Shown one piece after another: positions 6,847-15,660 of a DNA stretch of 64,000 bases. The DNA is taken from NCBI GenBank assembly GCA_019116965.1, contig DXAT01000082.1:1-64000 (forward strand). Reading direction: 5' to 3'. Under the pieces are notes generated by a model. The model saw nothing but the letters and a program-made list of their open reading frames with translations, did no database searches and was not told the origin of the DNA. The position numbers and the translations under genes are program-made. Position 1 is the stretch's first letter. Each line of letters opens with the position of its first letter. This stretch comes from Candidatus Coprenecus pullistercoris (GTDB lineage: Bacteria; Bacteroidota; Bacteroidia; Bacteroidales; UBA932).

Positions 6847-7659
6847 ATGCTCAAGGATTCCATAGATACTATTGAAAGGCTGACGGTGATATGCTTCTCG
6901 CCGACACGTACCTCCAGAAAAATAACCGAGGCAGTGGCCGCCGGCATGACAGCAGCCCGCATCAGGACCATCGACCTGACTCTAGACCGCTCGGACTCCC
7001 CGATAACTGTCGGCGCCGGAGAGACCGTTGTGCTCGGAGCCCCGGTATATGCCGGCAGGGTAGCTCCCGAGGCAGTACGACGGCTACAAAGGATAAAGGC
7101 CGCAACAGGAGCTGTCATCCCCACTGTGGTAACAGTCACTTACGGCAACCGTGACTACGAGGATGCCCTCGTCGAGCTATACGACCTGGCCGTATCGTTG
7201 GGCCTCAGCCCGTTCGCCGCCGGAGCCTTCATCGGAGAGCACAGCTACAGCACCCCGGAAATGCCCGTGGCCGAGGGCCGCCCGGACAGCATGGACATAG
7301 CCGACGCCCGTATCTTCGGCGGACAATGCCGACAGAAACTGGACGGCCCCGGTGCATTTGCCCCGTTCAGCATCAAGGGCAACAGACCGTACAAGGATGT
7401 GAAGCGTTCGCCCAATCCGGCTGCTCCCGTGACCGCCGACGGCTGTCCTCTCTGCGGAGAATGTGCGAGGGTATGCCCGACCGGAGCCGTCAGCATTGAC
7501 ACCAGTGCCGGGAAAGTACTGACTGAGCCGGCCCTGTGTATCCGCTGCTGCGCCTGCGTCAAGGTCTGCCCCACGGGAATGCGCACATACAGCACTCCGA
7601 TTACAGCCTTCCTGTACGAGAACTGCTCCTCCCGCCGCAATCCTGAGACATTCCTGTAA
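6847..7659 (+). CDS. EFR1 family ferredoxin (flavodoxin-like plus two 4Fe-4S clusters)
   Basis: A 270-residue protein. The N-terminal half is flavodoxin-like with FSPTRTSRKI as the FMN phosphate loop and VVLGAPVYAGR as the second binding loop. The C-terminal part has two ferredoxin motifs, CPLCGECARVCP and CIRCCACVKVCP, each with four cysteines for a [4Fe-4S] cluster. This arrangement defines the EFR1 family of soluble electron carriers. The ATG at 6847 (MLKDSIDTIERL) is preferred to an in-frame TTG at 6817. It probably shuttles electrons to an unidentified reductase; no partner gene is adjacent. Confidence 0.85.
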   Translation: MLKDSIDTIERLTVICFSPTRTSRKITEAVAAGMTAARIRTIDLTLDRSDSPITVGAGETVVLGAPVYAGRVAPEAVRRLQRIKAATGAVIPTVVTVTYGNRDYEDALVELYDLAVSLGLSPFAAGAFIGEHSYSTPEMPVAEGRPDSMDIADARIFGGQCRQKLDGPGAFAPFSIKGNRPYKDVKRSPNPAAPVTADGCPLCGECARVCPTGAVSIDTSAGKVLTEPALCIRCCACVKVCPTGMRTYSTPITAFLYENCSSRRNPETFL

Positions 7660-7678
7660 AAGATTTGACAAGATTATA

Positions 7679-7686
7679 TAAATTTG
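7679..7686 (+). promoter_or_regulatory. -7 promoter box for the GNAT gene at 7692
   Basis: TAAATTTG, five bases before the ATG at 7692, implying a leaderless or nearly leaderless mRNA. Confidence 0.5.
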
Positions 7687-7691
7687 CCGAC

Positions 7692-8231
7692 ATGAAACTG
7701 ACAGCAAGAAGAATTGTCTCACCGACAGACAAGGCATACGCAGAATGCGTCAAGGTATACGAGGAGAGCTTTCCCTACGAAGAGCGGAGGGATACTGAGG
7801 AGATGTCCCGGTATCTGTCCGACCCGAGATTTCACTTTACCGTATTCTTCGAGGAGCATGAAGAAAACACTCCTGTAGGCTTCTTTACCTTCTGGGATTT
7901 CGGCGGCGGATGGCTGTACGGAGAACATTTTGCGGTAAATCCCTCACGCAGGGGACACGGAACCGGAGCAGCCATACTCAGCTATCTCAAGGAGATGGAC
8001 ATACCGATGATTTTCGAGATCGAGCCGCCCTGCGAGGACAACTGCATGACTATCCGGCGCAAGCTTTTCTATGAACGCAACGGATTCATCCTCAATCCGT
8101 ACGAGCATGTCCAGCCTGCATATCACGAGGATTCGCAGCCTGTCCCGATGCGCATCATGACATGGCCGTATGTCTTCTCCGAGGACGAATATATCAAGTT
8201 CCGCGACGCCCAGATTACCATCATGCCCTAA
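7692..8231 (+). CDS. GNAT family N-acetyltransferase
   Basis: A 179-residue protein with the GNAT core: GEHFAVNPSRRGHGTGAAIL gives the V/I-x-x-x-x-RGxG-x-A acetyl-CoA loop near residue 90, and LFYERNGF is the C-terminal beta-bulge segment. The start at 7692 follows a consensus -7 box by five bases; the longer frame from 7665 begins upstream of that box and is rejected. The substrate is not predictable. The gene is monocistronic, with a convergent AlbA_2 gene ending at 8228, so the two 3' ends overlap by four bases. Confidence 0.8.
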   Translation: MKLTARRIVSPTDKAYAECVKVYEESFPYEERRDTEEMSRYLSDPRFHFTVFFEEHEENTPVGFFTFWDFGGGWLYGEHFAVNPSRRGHGTGAAILSYLKEMDIPMIFEIEPPCEDNCMTIRRKLFYERNGFILNPYEHVQPAYHEDSQPVPMRIMTWPYVFSEDEYIKFRDAQITIMP

Positions 8232-8878
8232 ACGGCACGATAACGGAATCCGTGACTGTCATGGCAGAACTCGACAAGGTCCCAGTGTACGAAATGAGAA
8301 AGCAGGTCAATGACCCTGCGGCGTGGAATTGTAACCCGGCGACATATCTGAGACAAAGTCATGCCTGATGTATCTGCTGAAGATATGATATCAAGCAAGG
8401 ATTTTTCCTGATGAGTGAAACTGACTGCCTTGGAAGGCACTGAGTCAGCCGCGCACTTCCAGGCGCCTATATGGACTGCCGTCGCCAAGATATTCTCATC
8501 GGCGATACGGACATAGGCCAGTCTGCTCCCGTCCTCTTCCTTCACCGTCACCGGCTTGCGGACAGCCGGCCCGACCGAGGCGACCAGTACAGAACGGCCC
8601 TCGGGACGATACACCCGCATATCCACCTCAACTGCCGGAATGCAGTAAACCTGAGCTGCAGCTTCGACCATATACATCTCCTCTTCACTGCGTACTCCGG
8701 CGATACGCCCGTTGTCCTTGACCCCTATCAGCAGCCGGCCTCCCTCAGTGTTGGCAAACGCCGAGAGCGACCTGGCAATCTTCCGCGAGTCCGAGATCTC
8801 GAACTTGAAATCCTGCCTGACATGCTCGCCCTCCGAAATAAGGGCTCGTATGTACGCCGTATCGTCCTGTACTTTCAT
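8228..8878 (-). CDS. AlbA_2 (Schlafen-like) domain protein with C-terminal winged helix
   Basis: A 216-residue protein. Residues 10-125 form an AlbA_2 domain: EGEHVRQDFKFEISDSRKIARSLSAF, FANTEGGRLLIGVKDNGRIAGV and a later YVRIADENILA. The C-terminal third (about 150-216) resembles a winged-helix DNA-binding unit (MTLSQICRRVTIPRRRVIDLLSHFVHWDLVE). Such proteins are often annotated as putative transcriptional regulators or ATP-binding proteins. The start at 8878 is set by the -7 box five bases upstream; a longer frame to 9025 runs through the divergent gene and is not used. It shares a compact bidirectional promoter with the AlkD-like glycosylase. Confidence 0.78.
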   Translation of the reverse strand: MKVQDDTAYIRALISEGEHVRQDFKFEISDSRKIARSLSAFANTEGGRLLIGVKDNGRIAGVRSEEEMYMVEAAAQVYCIPAVEVDMRVYRPEGRSVLVASVGPAVRKPVTVKEEDGSRLAYVRIADENILATAVHIGAWKCAADSVPSKAVSFTHQEKSLLDIISSADTSGMTLSQICRRVTIPRRRVIDLLSHFVHWDLVEFCHDSHGFRYRAV

Positions 8879-8879
8879 G

Positions 8880-8904
8880 TCGGCAAATTTACTACTTTTG
8901 CCGA
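8880..8904. promoter_or_regulatory. Symmetrical bidirectional promoter between the AlbA_2 and alkD-like genes
   Basis: Perfect inverted repeat TCGGCAAA (8880-8887) / TTTGCCGA (8897-8904) with a 9-bp spacer. The minus -7 box TAAATTTG is at 8884-8891 and the plus -7 box TACTTTTG is at 8893-8900, one base apart. Each start codon lies five bases beyond its box. The two polymerases could not bind together, so expression of the two genes should be mutually exclusive at the level of initiation. Confidence 0.6.
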
Positions 8905-8905
8905 T

Positions 8906-9682
8906 ATGATAGAGCAGATACTGAAACAGTACATACCTGAGAGGTTCATCAACGACCTCAGGTACAGAAGAGGACATATCCGGGTCATCAACCCGCTGCC
9001 GGGCACAAGGATACTCGGGCTGCACATTCCCGACATGAGGAAAGCAGCTGCGGAGCTGACATCTTCAGCCGACCGTGCGGCGGAACTCATAAGGCAGTTT
9101 GAGGCCGCCCCGGAGCGGAGCCTTTACTACGAGGAGTACATGGTCTGGGGCATGATGCTCAACCGGATGAAGATGCCTTTGGAAGAGCGTCTTGACAGAC
9201 TGCGGGCATTCGTCCCCCGTATCGACAACTGGGCCGTGTGCGACCATGTCTGCGCCGGTGCGAAGTGGGCCCGCCCGGGAGACCGGCCGACATGGGCATT
9301 CATCCTGGAGCACCTCGCCTCGCACAGGGAATTCGAGGTGCGCTACGGCCTGATCCTGTACATGTCCCGCATGATGGAGGAAAGCTCGCTGCCGGAGATA
9401 TTCCGGCTGATGGAAGGGCTGGACCTGGAGCACATCCATTCGGACTACAGACAGGGGAAAGCCGATCGCGACAGCCCCGACATCTGCCCCGGAACCGCCG
9501 CCGGCCGCCCTCCCTACTATGTCCGCATGGCCATGGCCTGGCTGATGGCCACCGCCCTTGCGAAATATCCCGACGCCACCCGCAAATTACTTTCGCAGAC
9601 ACACCTGCCGGAAGATGTGCTCAGGCTCTATGTCCGCAAAGCAAGAGAGTCATTCCGTACCAGAAATATCTCCCCGTTTTAA
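8906..9682 (+). CDS. DNA alkylation repair protein, AlkD-like glycosylase
   Basis: A 258-residue, almost fully helical protein with the HEAT-like repeat pattern of the AlkD family: MVWGMMLNRMKMPLEERLDRL, DNWAVCDHVCAGAKW and FEVRYGLILYMSRMM are family hallmarks, followed by YYVRMAMAWLMATALAKYP. AlkD enzymes excise N3- and N7-alkylated purines without base flipping. The ATG at 8906 is five bases after the -7 box; a much longer open frame starting at 8471 runs antisense to the AlbA_2 gene and is rejected. With the Ogt fusion, rsmA and mutS nearby, this stretch is rich in nucleic-acid repair and modification genes. Confidence 0.85.
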   Translation: MIEQILKQYIPERFINDLRYRRGHIRVINPLPGTRILGLHIPDMRKAAAELTSSADRAAELIRQFEAAPERSLYYEEYMVWGMMLNRMKMPLEERLDRLRAFVPRIDNWAVCDHVCAGAKWARPGDRPTWAFILEHLASHREFEVRYGLILYMSRMMEESSLPEIFRLMEGLDLEHIHSDYRQGKADRDSPDICPGTAAGRPPYYVRMAMAWLMATALAKYPDATRKLLSQTHLPEDVLRLYVRKARESFRTRNISPF

Positions 9683-9691
9683 AATTTTCCC

Positions 9692-9699
9692 TAAGTTTG
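9692..9699 (+). promoter_or_regulatory. -7 promoter box for rsmA
   Basis: TAAGTTTG, eight bases before the ATG at 9708. It lies 9 bp downstream of the alkD-like stop codon, so rsmA has its own promoter. Confidence 0.5.
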
Positions 9700-9707
9700 C
9701 AACCGTT

Positions 9708-10511
9708 ATGAAAGTAAGGGCAAAAAAACGGTTAGGACAGCACTTCCTCAACGACGAGGGCATCGCACGCAGAATCGTGGAGTCTCTTTTAGAGATGAAT
9801 CCGTGCGGAGCCGGATGCTCAGTGCTGGAAGTAGGCCCGGGCATGGGTGTGCTGACCAAGTATCTGCTGCAGGAAAAGGATATGGATTTCAGGGCGGTGG
9901 AGATAGATGAGGAATCCGTGGAATACCTCGTCATGAACTATCCGGACATCAGGCCGAAACTATACGAGGAGGACTTTCTGAGGATGAGTCTGGAAAAAAT
10001 ATTCCCCGGCCGCCTGGCCATAATCGGAAACTTCCCGTACAATATCTCCTCGCAGATATTCTTCAAGATACTCGACCATAAGGACCGTATACCCTTTGCA
10101 GTGGGAATGATTCAGAAAGAGGTTGCCGACCGTCTGGCCTCGCCTCCGGGCAACAAAGCCTACGGTATACTTTCCGTCCTGCTGCAGGCCTGGTACGACA
10201 TCGAATACCTGTTCACAGTCGAGCCCGGATCATTCTCGCCTCCTCCGAAGGTCCGTTCGGCGGTAATCCGGATATGTCGCAATGAACGCACGGACCTCGG
10301 ATGCGACGAGGCCCTGTTCAAAAGGGTGGTCAAGACCTGCTTCAATCTCAGGCGCAAGACCATACGCAACTCCATCAAGCCTCTGCTGGGAGAATATTCC
10401 ATCCGGGACACCCCGATGCTGGATATGAGACCTGAGCAGCTGTCCGTTGAACAGTTCGTGAAACTGGCCTCACTGCTGTCACGCACTGATTGCCCGGACA
10501 GGATCGAGTAA
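9708..10511 (+). CDS. rsmA: 16S rRNA (adenine1518-N6/adenine1519-N6)-dimethyltransferase
   Basis: A 267-residue KsgA/RsmA. It opens KKRLGQHFLNDEGIARRIV, contains the SAM-binding motif VLEVGPGMGVLTKYL and the catalytic NFPYNIS (N-L/F-P-Y). The C-terminal helical domain follows (FSPPPKVRSAVIRI, FNLRRKTIRNSIK). The enzyme dimethylates two adjacent adenines in helix 45 of 16S rRNA late in small-subunit assembly. The start is at 9708, eight bases after a -7 box. The 3' end overlaps the convergent ABC permease gene by 33 bp. Confidence 0.96.
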   Translation: MKVRAKKRLGQHFLNDEGIARRIVESLLEMNPCGAGCSVLEVGPGMGVLTKYLLQEKDMDFRAVEIDEESVEYLVMNYPDIRPKLYEEDFLRMSLEKIFPGRLAIIGNFPYNISSQIFFKILDHKDRIPFAVGMIQKEVADRLASPPGNKAYGILSVLLQAWYDIEYLFTVEPGSFSPPPKVRSAVIRICRNERTDLGCDEALFKRVVKTCFNLRRKTIRNSIKPLLGEYSIRDTPMLDMRPEQLSVEQFVKLASLLSRTDCPDRIE

Positions 10512-11756
10512 GGCGGCTTTCCATGCCGGAATGATACCTGACAGCAATCCTATGACCATTGATATGGCCATACCGGCCACAGCATTGCCGACAGATACAG
10601 TTACAGTAAATGAGCCGGACAAGGCATTGACCGGTATTGAAACGAAAAATACCAGCAGGATGCCTATGAGTCCTCCGGCCAAAGATAGGATGATGGCTTC
10701 CACAAGAAACTGAACGAGAATGACATAACGACGGGCTCCAAGGGCTCTCTGTATCCCGGTCTGCCCTATCCGTTCCTGAACCGACACGAACATGATATTG
10801 GCTATGCCGAATCCGCCTATCAGGAGGGAAAATGCCCCGATAATCCATCCGGCACGGCTGATTCCGGCAAAAACATCATCCAGCATATCGAGGAGCATCG
10901 TCATCTCATTGACCGAGAAGTTGTCCTCTTCCGACGGAGTCAGTCTGCGGCATGAGCGCATAAGCAGACGAAGCTCGTCCAGGAACTCCTGACGCGGCAC
11001 ATTCTGTCCTGGTGCGGCCAGCATCATGCCGGCTCCCCACGAAGATGCCAGTACGGTCTTGCCGTACTGCAAAGGCAATATCACCGCATTGTCGGTATCG
11101 ACAACCGAGGCAAGACTCTCACCCTGCTTGCCTAACACCCCGACGACAGTCGCACTGCTCCCCCGTACCCTTATCCTATGGCCTACCGGATACTGATCAC
11201 CGAACAGCTCCTGCGCCACCTCATACCCGAGGACCACCACGCTGGAGCCTCCCCGGGCCTCAACGGAAGTAAAATTACGCCCCTCATCTATACTGATGCC
11301 CAACACATCCTCCAGGCCGTCCGTCGTCACCAACAGACAGGTATTGCTGCATTTGCGGCGTCCATAAGAGACATGGCCGCTGCCTATGCTCATATAGACC
11401 ACAGTTTCGGACAAAGACGCATTGCGGGCCACATACTCGAAGTCTTCCTCGGAGACCTCTGGCCTCTGCAGGTAATCCCACCACTGAAGCCGCTCTCCGT
11501 CCTCCTGCCGCGACATAGGAAAACGGTCAATATACACCACCTCGCTCCCGAACGAGCGCACACCCTCCATGATGTTGGCTTTCAATGAATCCACAGCGCA
11601 GAAAACCGCGACTATGGAAAATATGCCCACAGTCACGCCGAACAGGGACAGAAATGTCCTCAACTTGTCAGATTTAATGGAGAAAAAGGCGAAAGAAGCG
11701 CTCTCCGCAACCAACCCCGCCACAATCCTCAGCTCTTTCACAAACTTTTTCATCAT
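10479..11756 (-). CDS. ABC transporter permease of the MacB/FtsX type
   Basis: A 425-residue permease with the MacB layout: one N-terminal membrane helix (FLSLFGVTVGIFSIVAVFCAV, about 36-56), a periplasmic MacB core domain (about 57-300), and three C-terminal helices including IIGAFSLLIGGFGIANIMFVSV and the FtsX signature IGQTGIQRALGARR. No ATPase gene is adjacent, so it must work with an ATP-binding subunit encoded elsewhere. Thirteen bases separate it from the mutS stop, so it is probably read from the mutS transcript. Substrate unknown; relatives export peptides, macrolides or lipoproteins. Confidence 0.88.
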   Translation of the reverse strand: MMKKFVKELRIVAGLVAESASFAFFSIKSDKLRTFLSLFGVTVGIFSIVAVFCAVDSLKANIMEGVRSFGSEVVYIDRFPMSRQEDGERLQWWDYLQRPEVSEEDFEYVARNASLSETVVYMSIGSGHVSYGRRKCSNTCLLVTTDGLEDVLGISIDEGRNFTSVEARGGSSVVVLGYEVAQELFGDQYPVGHRIRVRGSSATVVGVLGKQGESLASVVDTDNAVILPLQYGKTVLASSWGAGMMLAAPGQNVPRQEFLDELRLLMRSCRRLTPSEEDNFSVNEMTMLLDMLDDVFAGISRAGWIIGAFSLLIGGFGIANIMFVSVQERIGQTGIQRALGARRYVILVQFLVEAIILSLAGGLIGILLVFFVSIPVNALSGSFTVTVSVGNAVAGMAISMVIGLLSGIIPAWKAALLDPVRAISA

Positions 11757-11769
11757 GCAACAGATCTTT

Positions 11770-14454
11770 CTATTTTGTTATGCCCACCTTGCGCTGGAGC
11801 TCCCGCAGCATGTCGAAGGCGTTCATAGGGGTCATCGAGTTCATGTCCATCTTCCTCAATGTATCCCGGATACTCTCCAAAAGCGGATCGTCGAGCTGGA
11901 AGATTGAAAGCTGCACCTCACTCTCCGCCGCGCTCCGGTCCCGCTTCCGCTGCCTCAGGGACTGCACCCGGCCTTTGATGGAGCCGCTGCCGGAAGAGCC
12001 GGCCTCAAGCTTCTTGAGTATCTTCTCGGCCGAGCTGACGACCTCCGGCGGCACACCGGCCAGTCTGGCGACATGGATACCGAAACTGTGCGCGACACCT
12101 CCCTCGCAAAGTTTCCTCAAAAATAGTATTTTTCCGTCAGACTCCTTCACTGCAATGTGAAAGTTTTTTACCCTTTTGTAATTTTCCTCCAGCTCGTTAA
12201 GCTCGTGATAGTGGGTGGCGAAAAGGGTCTTGGCCCCGTCTCCGTGCTCATGGATGTACTCTACGATAGCCCAGGCTATCGACATGCCGTCGAAAGTGCT
12301 GGTGCCGCGGCCTATCTCATCCAGCAGTATCAGCGAACGCGGCGTCATGTTGTTGAGGATAGCAGCGGTCTCAAGCATCTCGACCATGAAAGTGGACTCG
12401 CCCCGGGAGATATTGTCAGAGGCGCCCACTCGGGTAAATATCTTGTCGAACAGGCTGATATGCGCGGACTTGGCAGGCACGAACGAGCCTATCTGGGCCA
12501 TGACCGCAATCAGGGCTGTCTGCCTCAGCAATGCGGACTTACCTGACATATTCGGACCGGTGAGGATGATTATCTGCTGCGTCTCCTTGTCCAGGTACAG
12601 GTCGTTGGCCACATACTCCTCGCCTGCGGGCATCATCCGCTCTATGACAGGATGACGGCCCTGCTCTATCTTCAGGATATCGCCTTCATCCACCAACGGA
12701 CGGCAATAGCCGTAATCTTCGGCGGCACGGGCAAACGAGAGAAGACAGTCAAGACGGGCTATCAAAGCCGCATCTTTCTGTACCGCAGGTATAAATGTCT
12801 GAATCTTGGTTATCAAGTCGTTGTATATGCGGGACTCGATAGCGTATATCTTCTCCTCCGCACCGCTGATCTTCTCCTCGTACTCCTTCAGCTCCGGAGT
12901 GATATATCTTTCCGCTGAGACAAGTGTCTGCTTGCGGATCCACTCGGGCGGCACTTTCTCCTTATGGGTATTGCGGACCTCAAGATAATAGCCGAATACA
13001 TTGTTGTAGCTTATACGCAGAGATGATATGCCGGTGCGCTCTATCTCGCGCTGCTGTATGCCGGCGATTATCTCCTTGCCGTGAGCGGCTATGCCGCGCA
13101 GCTCATCCAGCTCCGCATCCACTCCGGGAGCAATGACTTCGCCCTTGCCTATCTGTGCGGCAGGATCGGCCGACAAAGTACTGCCGAGCACGCTTTTAAG
13201 TTCCGCACACTCATCGATGTCCTTGGCCAGACGGACCAAAGGTCCTTTCCGGACCTTTTCCAGGATGAGTGCTTTCAACGGCAGCAACTGGTCGATACCC
13301 CTGCGCAGCTGCATCACCTCGCGCGGAGAAACCCGTCCTGAAGCGACACGGGACAGTATCCTCTCCATATCTCCCATATCGGATATCCGGTCTGACAATG
13401 ACTTGGAAAGTTCCCTGTCGGACAGAAGGGTATCCACCGTATCCTGCCTGGCCGTTATCTCCTGCAGGTCCTTGGACGGCATAGTCAGCCACGAGCGCAG
13501 CATACGCGCACCCATCGGGGAAGAGGTCTTGTCAATCACATCCAGCAGGGTCACGCCTCCGGGTGCGGCCGGCTCCACCAGCTCCAGATTGCGAACAGTA
13601 AAGCGGTCCAGCCAGACAAACTCATCCTCGTCAATACGCGATATGCCGCTTATCTGAGCCAAAGTGCGGCCAGGAATATATTCGGTATCCTCCAGACGGT
13701 TGGATTCCAGATAGAAAAGCAGTGCACCGGCCGCCGTAACTCCCAGCCTCAGAGCCTCCACCCCGAACCCCTTGAGCGAATCCGTACAGAAATGCTTGAT
13801 AAGCTTACGGTAAGCTGATTCAAAGACAAATGCCCAGCCCTCCATCGTGGAGATGTAGATATTCGATGCGGGGGAAGTGAACCTCTCGCGCACACCTTTC
13901 TCAAAACCCTTCTGCACTAAAAGTTCCTTGGGCGCGAAGTCGGATATCAGCAGGTCGAGGTAGTCCAGATCGCCCTCGGCTACCTTGAAAGAACCGGTGG
14001 ACACGTCCAGAAAAGCGACACCACCCTTGTCCTTGTAGAAACACAGCGAGGCTATATAGTTGTTCTCCTTACCTTTCAGGACCTGGTCGCTGTAGACCAC
14101 ACCCGGAGTGACTATCTCGGTAACGCCCCTCTTGACCAGCTTTCTGGCGGCCAGCTTCGGATCCTCCAACTGGTCGCACACGGCCACCTTGTAACCGGCA
14201 CGCACCAGCTTCGGCATATAACTCTCCAGAGAGTGGTGAGGAAAGCCAGCCAGCTCGATATAGCCCTGGTCCCCGTTGGACTTGCGGGTCTGCACGATAC
14301 CCAGCACCTTGCTCGCCTTCACCGCGTCCTCCCCGTAAGTCTCATAGAAGTCTCCCACCCTCATCAGCAGCAGGGCCTCGGGACAAGCCGCCTTGAACTT
14401 GTAATACTGCTTGATAAGCGGCGTATCCTCCTTTTCCTTTTTTTCCTTTGCCAT
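11770..14454 (-). CDS. mutS: DNA mismatch repair protein MutS
   Basis: An 894-residue MutS1-type protein starting MAKEKKEKEDTPLIKQYY. The mismatch-binding domain I carries RVGDFYETYGEDA (the Phe-x-Glu wedge). Walker A TGPNMSGKSALLRQT lies near residue 630, Walker B LILLDEIGRGTSTFDG near 690, followed by the HYHELNELE signature. The frame is open 13 codons further upstream, but the lysine/glutamate-rich MAKEKKEKED start is typical. It recognises base mismatches and recruits MutL. It is the first gene of a probable mutS-ABC permease transcript. Confidence 0.97.
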   Translation of the reverse strand: MAKEKKEKEDTPLIKQYYKFKAACPEALLLMRVGDFYETYGEDAVKASKVLGIVQTRKSNGDQGYIELAGFPHHSLESYMPKLVRAGYKVAVCDQLEDPKLAARKLVKRGVTEIVTPGVVYSDQVLKGKENNYIASLCFYKDKGGVAFLDVSTGSFKVAEGDLDYLDLLISDFAPKELLVQKGFEKGVRERFTSPASNIYISTMEGWAFVFESAYRKLIKHFCTDSLKGFGVEALRLGVTAAGALLFYLESNRLEDTEYIPGRTLAQISGISRIDEDEFVWLDRFTVRNLELVEPAAPGGVTLLDVIDKTSSPMGARMLRSWLTMPSKDLQEITARQDTVDTLLSDRELSKSLSDRISDMGDMERILSRVASGRVSPREVMQLRRGIDQLLPLKALILEKVRKGPLVRLAKDIDECAELKSVLGSTLSADPAAQIGKGEVIAPGVDAELDELRGIAAHGKEIIAGIQQREIERTGISSLRISYNNVFGYYLEVRNTHKEKVPPEWIRKQTLVSAERYITPELKEYEEKISGAEEKIYAIESRIYNDLITKIQTFIPAVQKDAALIARLDCLLSFARAAEDYGYCRPLVDEGDILKIEQGRHPVIERMMPAGEEYVANDLYLDKETQQIIILTGPNMSGKSALLRQTALIAVMAQIGSFVPAKSAHISLFDKIFTRVGASDNISRGESTFMVEMLETAAILNNMTPRSLILLDEIGRGTSTFDGMSIAWAIVEYIHEHGDGAKTLFATHYHELNELEENYKRVKNFHIAVKESDGKILFLRKLCEGGVAHSFGIHVARLAGVPPEVVSSAEKILKKLEAGSSGSGSIKGRVQSLRQRKRDRSAAESEVQLSIFQLDDPLLESIRDTLRKMDMNSMTPMNAFDMLRELQRKVGITK

Positions 14455-14651
14455 TTTCGAGTCACTTCCGTTTAAGAAAGGCAAAAATAACAAAATCCCC
14501 GTAATCGCGTAACTTTAACTTTATATCACATCTGTTCTTGCATCAGTTATTCCAGCCTCGTCCAATTCTTCCTACCTTGTCTATGTCCATGCGCCATACC
14601 TGTCTAACTGCATTACTATCATCTGAGCTGCGGCAAAATCATCACACATGT

Positions 14652-14696
14652 GATACTCCTGACACCCCTGTCACACCTGAGACTCCTGGCACTCTT
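14652..14696. repeat. Five imperfect 9-bp tandem units
   Basis: Units GATACTCCT, GACACCCCT, GTCACACCT, GAGACTCCT and GGCACTCTT follow head to tail. In the forward frame they read as a (D/V/E/G)TP-like tripeptide repeat, but there is no supported gene around them. Confidence 0.65.
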
Positions 14697-14940
14697 GAGA
14701 CCATGACACTCCTGCAGTTTGTTTTTCTCCATCTCAGCGCGGCCAATGGTCTGTTTTTTCAGGCCATAGGACATCTGCGCCAAAGAGATATACCTTGGAA
14801 TCAGAAACTTAATAAATCGAACGGTGCTTCATGGGTGATTCTCTCCGCTGTGCGGAATACTGCGGAAGGCGGCGATAGAGCCCGCACCAATCAGGAGGCA
14901 TCTTTGCGGATAATCATATAAAAAATTAAGATATTATGGT

Positions 14941-14948
14941 TATTTTTG
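14941..14948 (+). promoter_or_regulatory. -7 promoter box for module 2
   Basis: TATTTTTG, identical to the module 1 box, eight bases before the ATG at 14957. Confidence 0.5.
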
Positions 14949-14956
14949 TAATCATT

Positions 14957-15196
14957 ATGGGCAAATTGATTGAATTATCACATACAGAAATCGTTCTCGC
15001 CTTCGCGGCATTCTGCATCGAGAGTACGGCCAGACGACTTGGGAAGTCCTATATGGAGATATATGAGCGGATGAAGAAAGTGAGGATGATAGACGATTTC
15101 ATCATTCCGTGCTACGATGCGCTCCATACCCAAAGCCGTGAGCGTGTTACAGATGATATGATTGAGTATCTGAACAATAAAGAAACACAGAAATGA
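14957..15196 (+). CDS. DUF3791 family protein, module 2
   Basis: A 79-residue protein, MGKLIELSHTEIVLAFAAFCIEST..., matching DUF3791 in layout and ending with the family's IPCYDALHTQSRERVTDD segment (module 1 has YNVMHTQSFEDTISD). The start at 14957 is used because an in-frame upstream ATG at 14936 precedes the -7 box. The stop overlaps the DUF3990 start as ATGA (15193-15196). It shares family and position, but little overall identity, with the module 1 protein, so the two modules are not a recent duplication. Antitoxin-like function is inferred only. Confidence 0.8.
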   Translation: MGKLIELSHTEIVLAFAAFCIESTARRLGKSYMEIYERMKKVRMIDDFIIPCYDALHTQSRERVTDDMIEYLNNKETQK

Positions 15197-15660
15197 TTAC
15201 GGTATATCATGGAGGTACTCATACCGTGGAGCGGCCGGTCTGCATGTTCGGCAGAGAGAACTTGGACTTTGGCCGTGGATTCTATGTAACACCTCTGCTG
15301 AAACAGGCCTCCGACTGGGCTGTCGCTACTGCCAAACGCCGGAACAGCAGTGCTCTTATCAACATCTACAGTTTAGACAGAGATGCTGTTATCAAAGAAG
15401 GCAAATGCAGGATATTCAACGCATACGACCATGAATGGCTGGACTTCATAGTCGCCAGCCGCCGCGGCCTCAACCCTGCCGCCCCGTACGATTACATAGA
15501 GGGCGGAGTTGCAAACGACCGTGTCATAGACACGATAAACCTTTATATGGCCGGATTGATGGACTCCGATACAGCTCTGCGCAGACTTGCGATGCACCGG
15601 CCAAACAACCAAAATCTGCCTGTTAAATCAGGTACTTACCGACAAATATCTCATCTATGA
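15193..15660 (+). CDS. DUF3990 family protein, module 2, with apparent C-terminal frameshift
   Basis: A 155-residue product as read. The N-terminal signatures YHGG (residues 5-8) and DFGRGFYVTPLLKQASDWA are intact, as is PYDYIEGGVANDRVIDT. After MHRPNNQ (codon ending 15612) the frame continues NLPVKSGTYRQISHL, which does not fit the family. Skipping one A of the AAAA run at 15611-15614 gives ICLLNQVLTDKYLIYERTEHI with a stop at 15677-15679, which matches the usual DUF3990 C-terminus (compare module 1, YFFGTDRALSYL). So the gene carries a one-base insertion, an assembly error, or slippage-dependent expression. In the current frame its stop overlaps the third gene as ATGA. Confidence 0.75.
   Translation: MITVYHGGTHTVERPVCMFGRENLDFGRGFYVTPLLKQASDWAVATAKRRNSSALINIYSLDRDAVIKEGKCRIFNAYDHEWLDFIVASRRGLNPAAPYDYIEGGVANDRVIDTINLYMAGLMDSDTALRRLAMHRPNNQNLPVKSGTYRQISHL

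Larger units (their letters stand above)
14455..14956. other. About 500-bp region between mutS and module 2
   Basis: This divergent gap is long for this genome. It holds the mutS leader, a block of 9-bp tandem repeats (14652-14696), an ATCACA-CA-TGTGAT palindrome (14641-14654) and the module 2 promoter. One + strand frame, 14538-14921, is open for 127 codons but has no family features, no promoter and a composition set by the repeats, so it is not called a gene. Confidence 0.5.

Noticed and set aside
14538..14921. A 127-codon + strand frame between mutS and module 2
   Set aside because: It contains the 9-bp repeats, lacks family motifs and its own promoter, and its end overlaps the module 2 promoter region.
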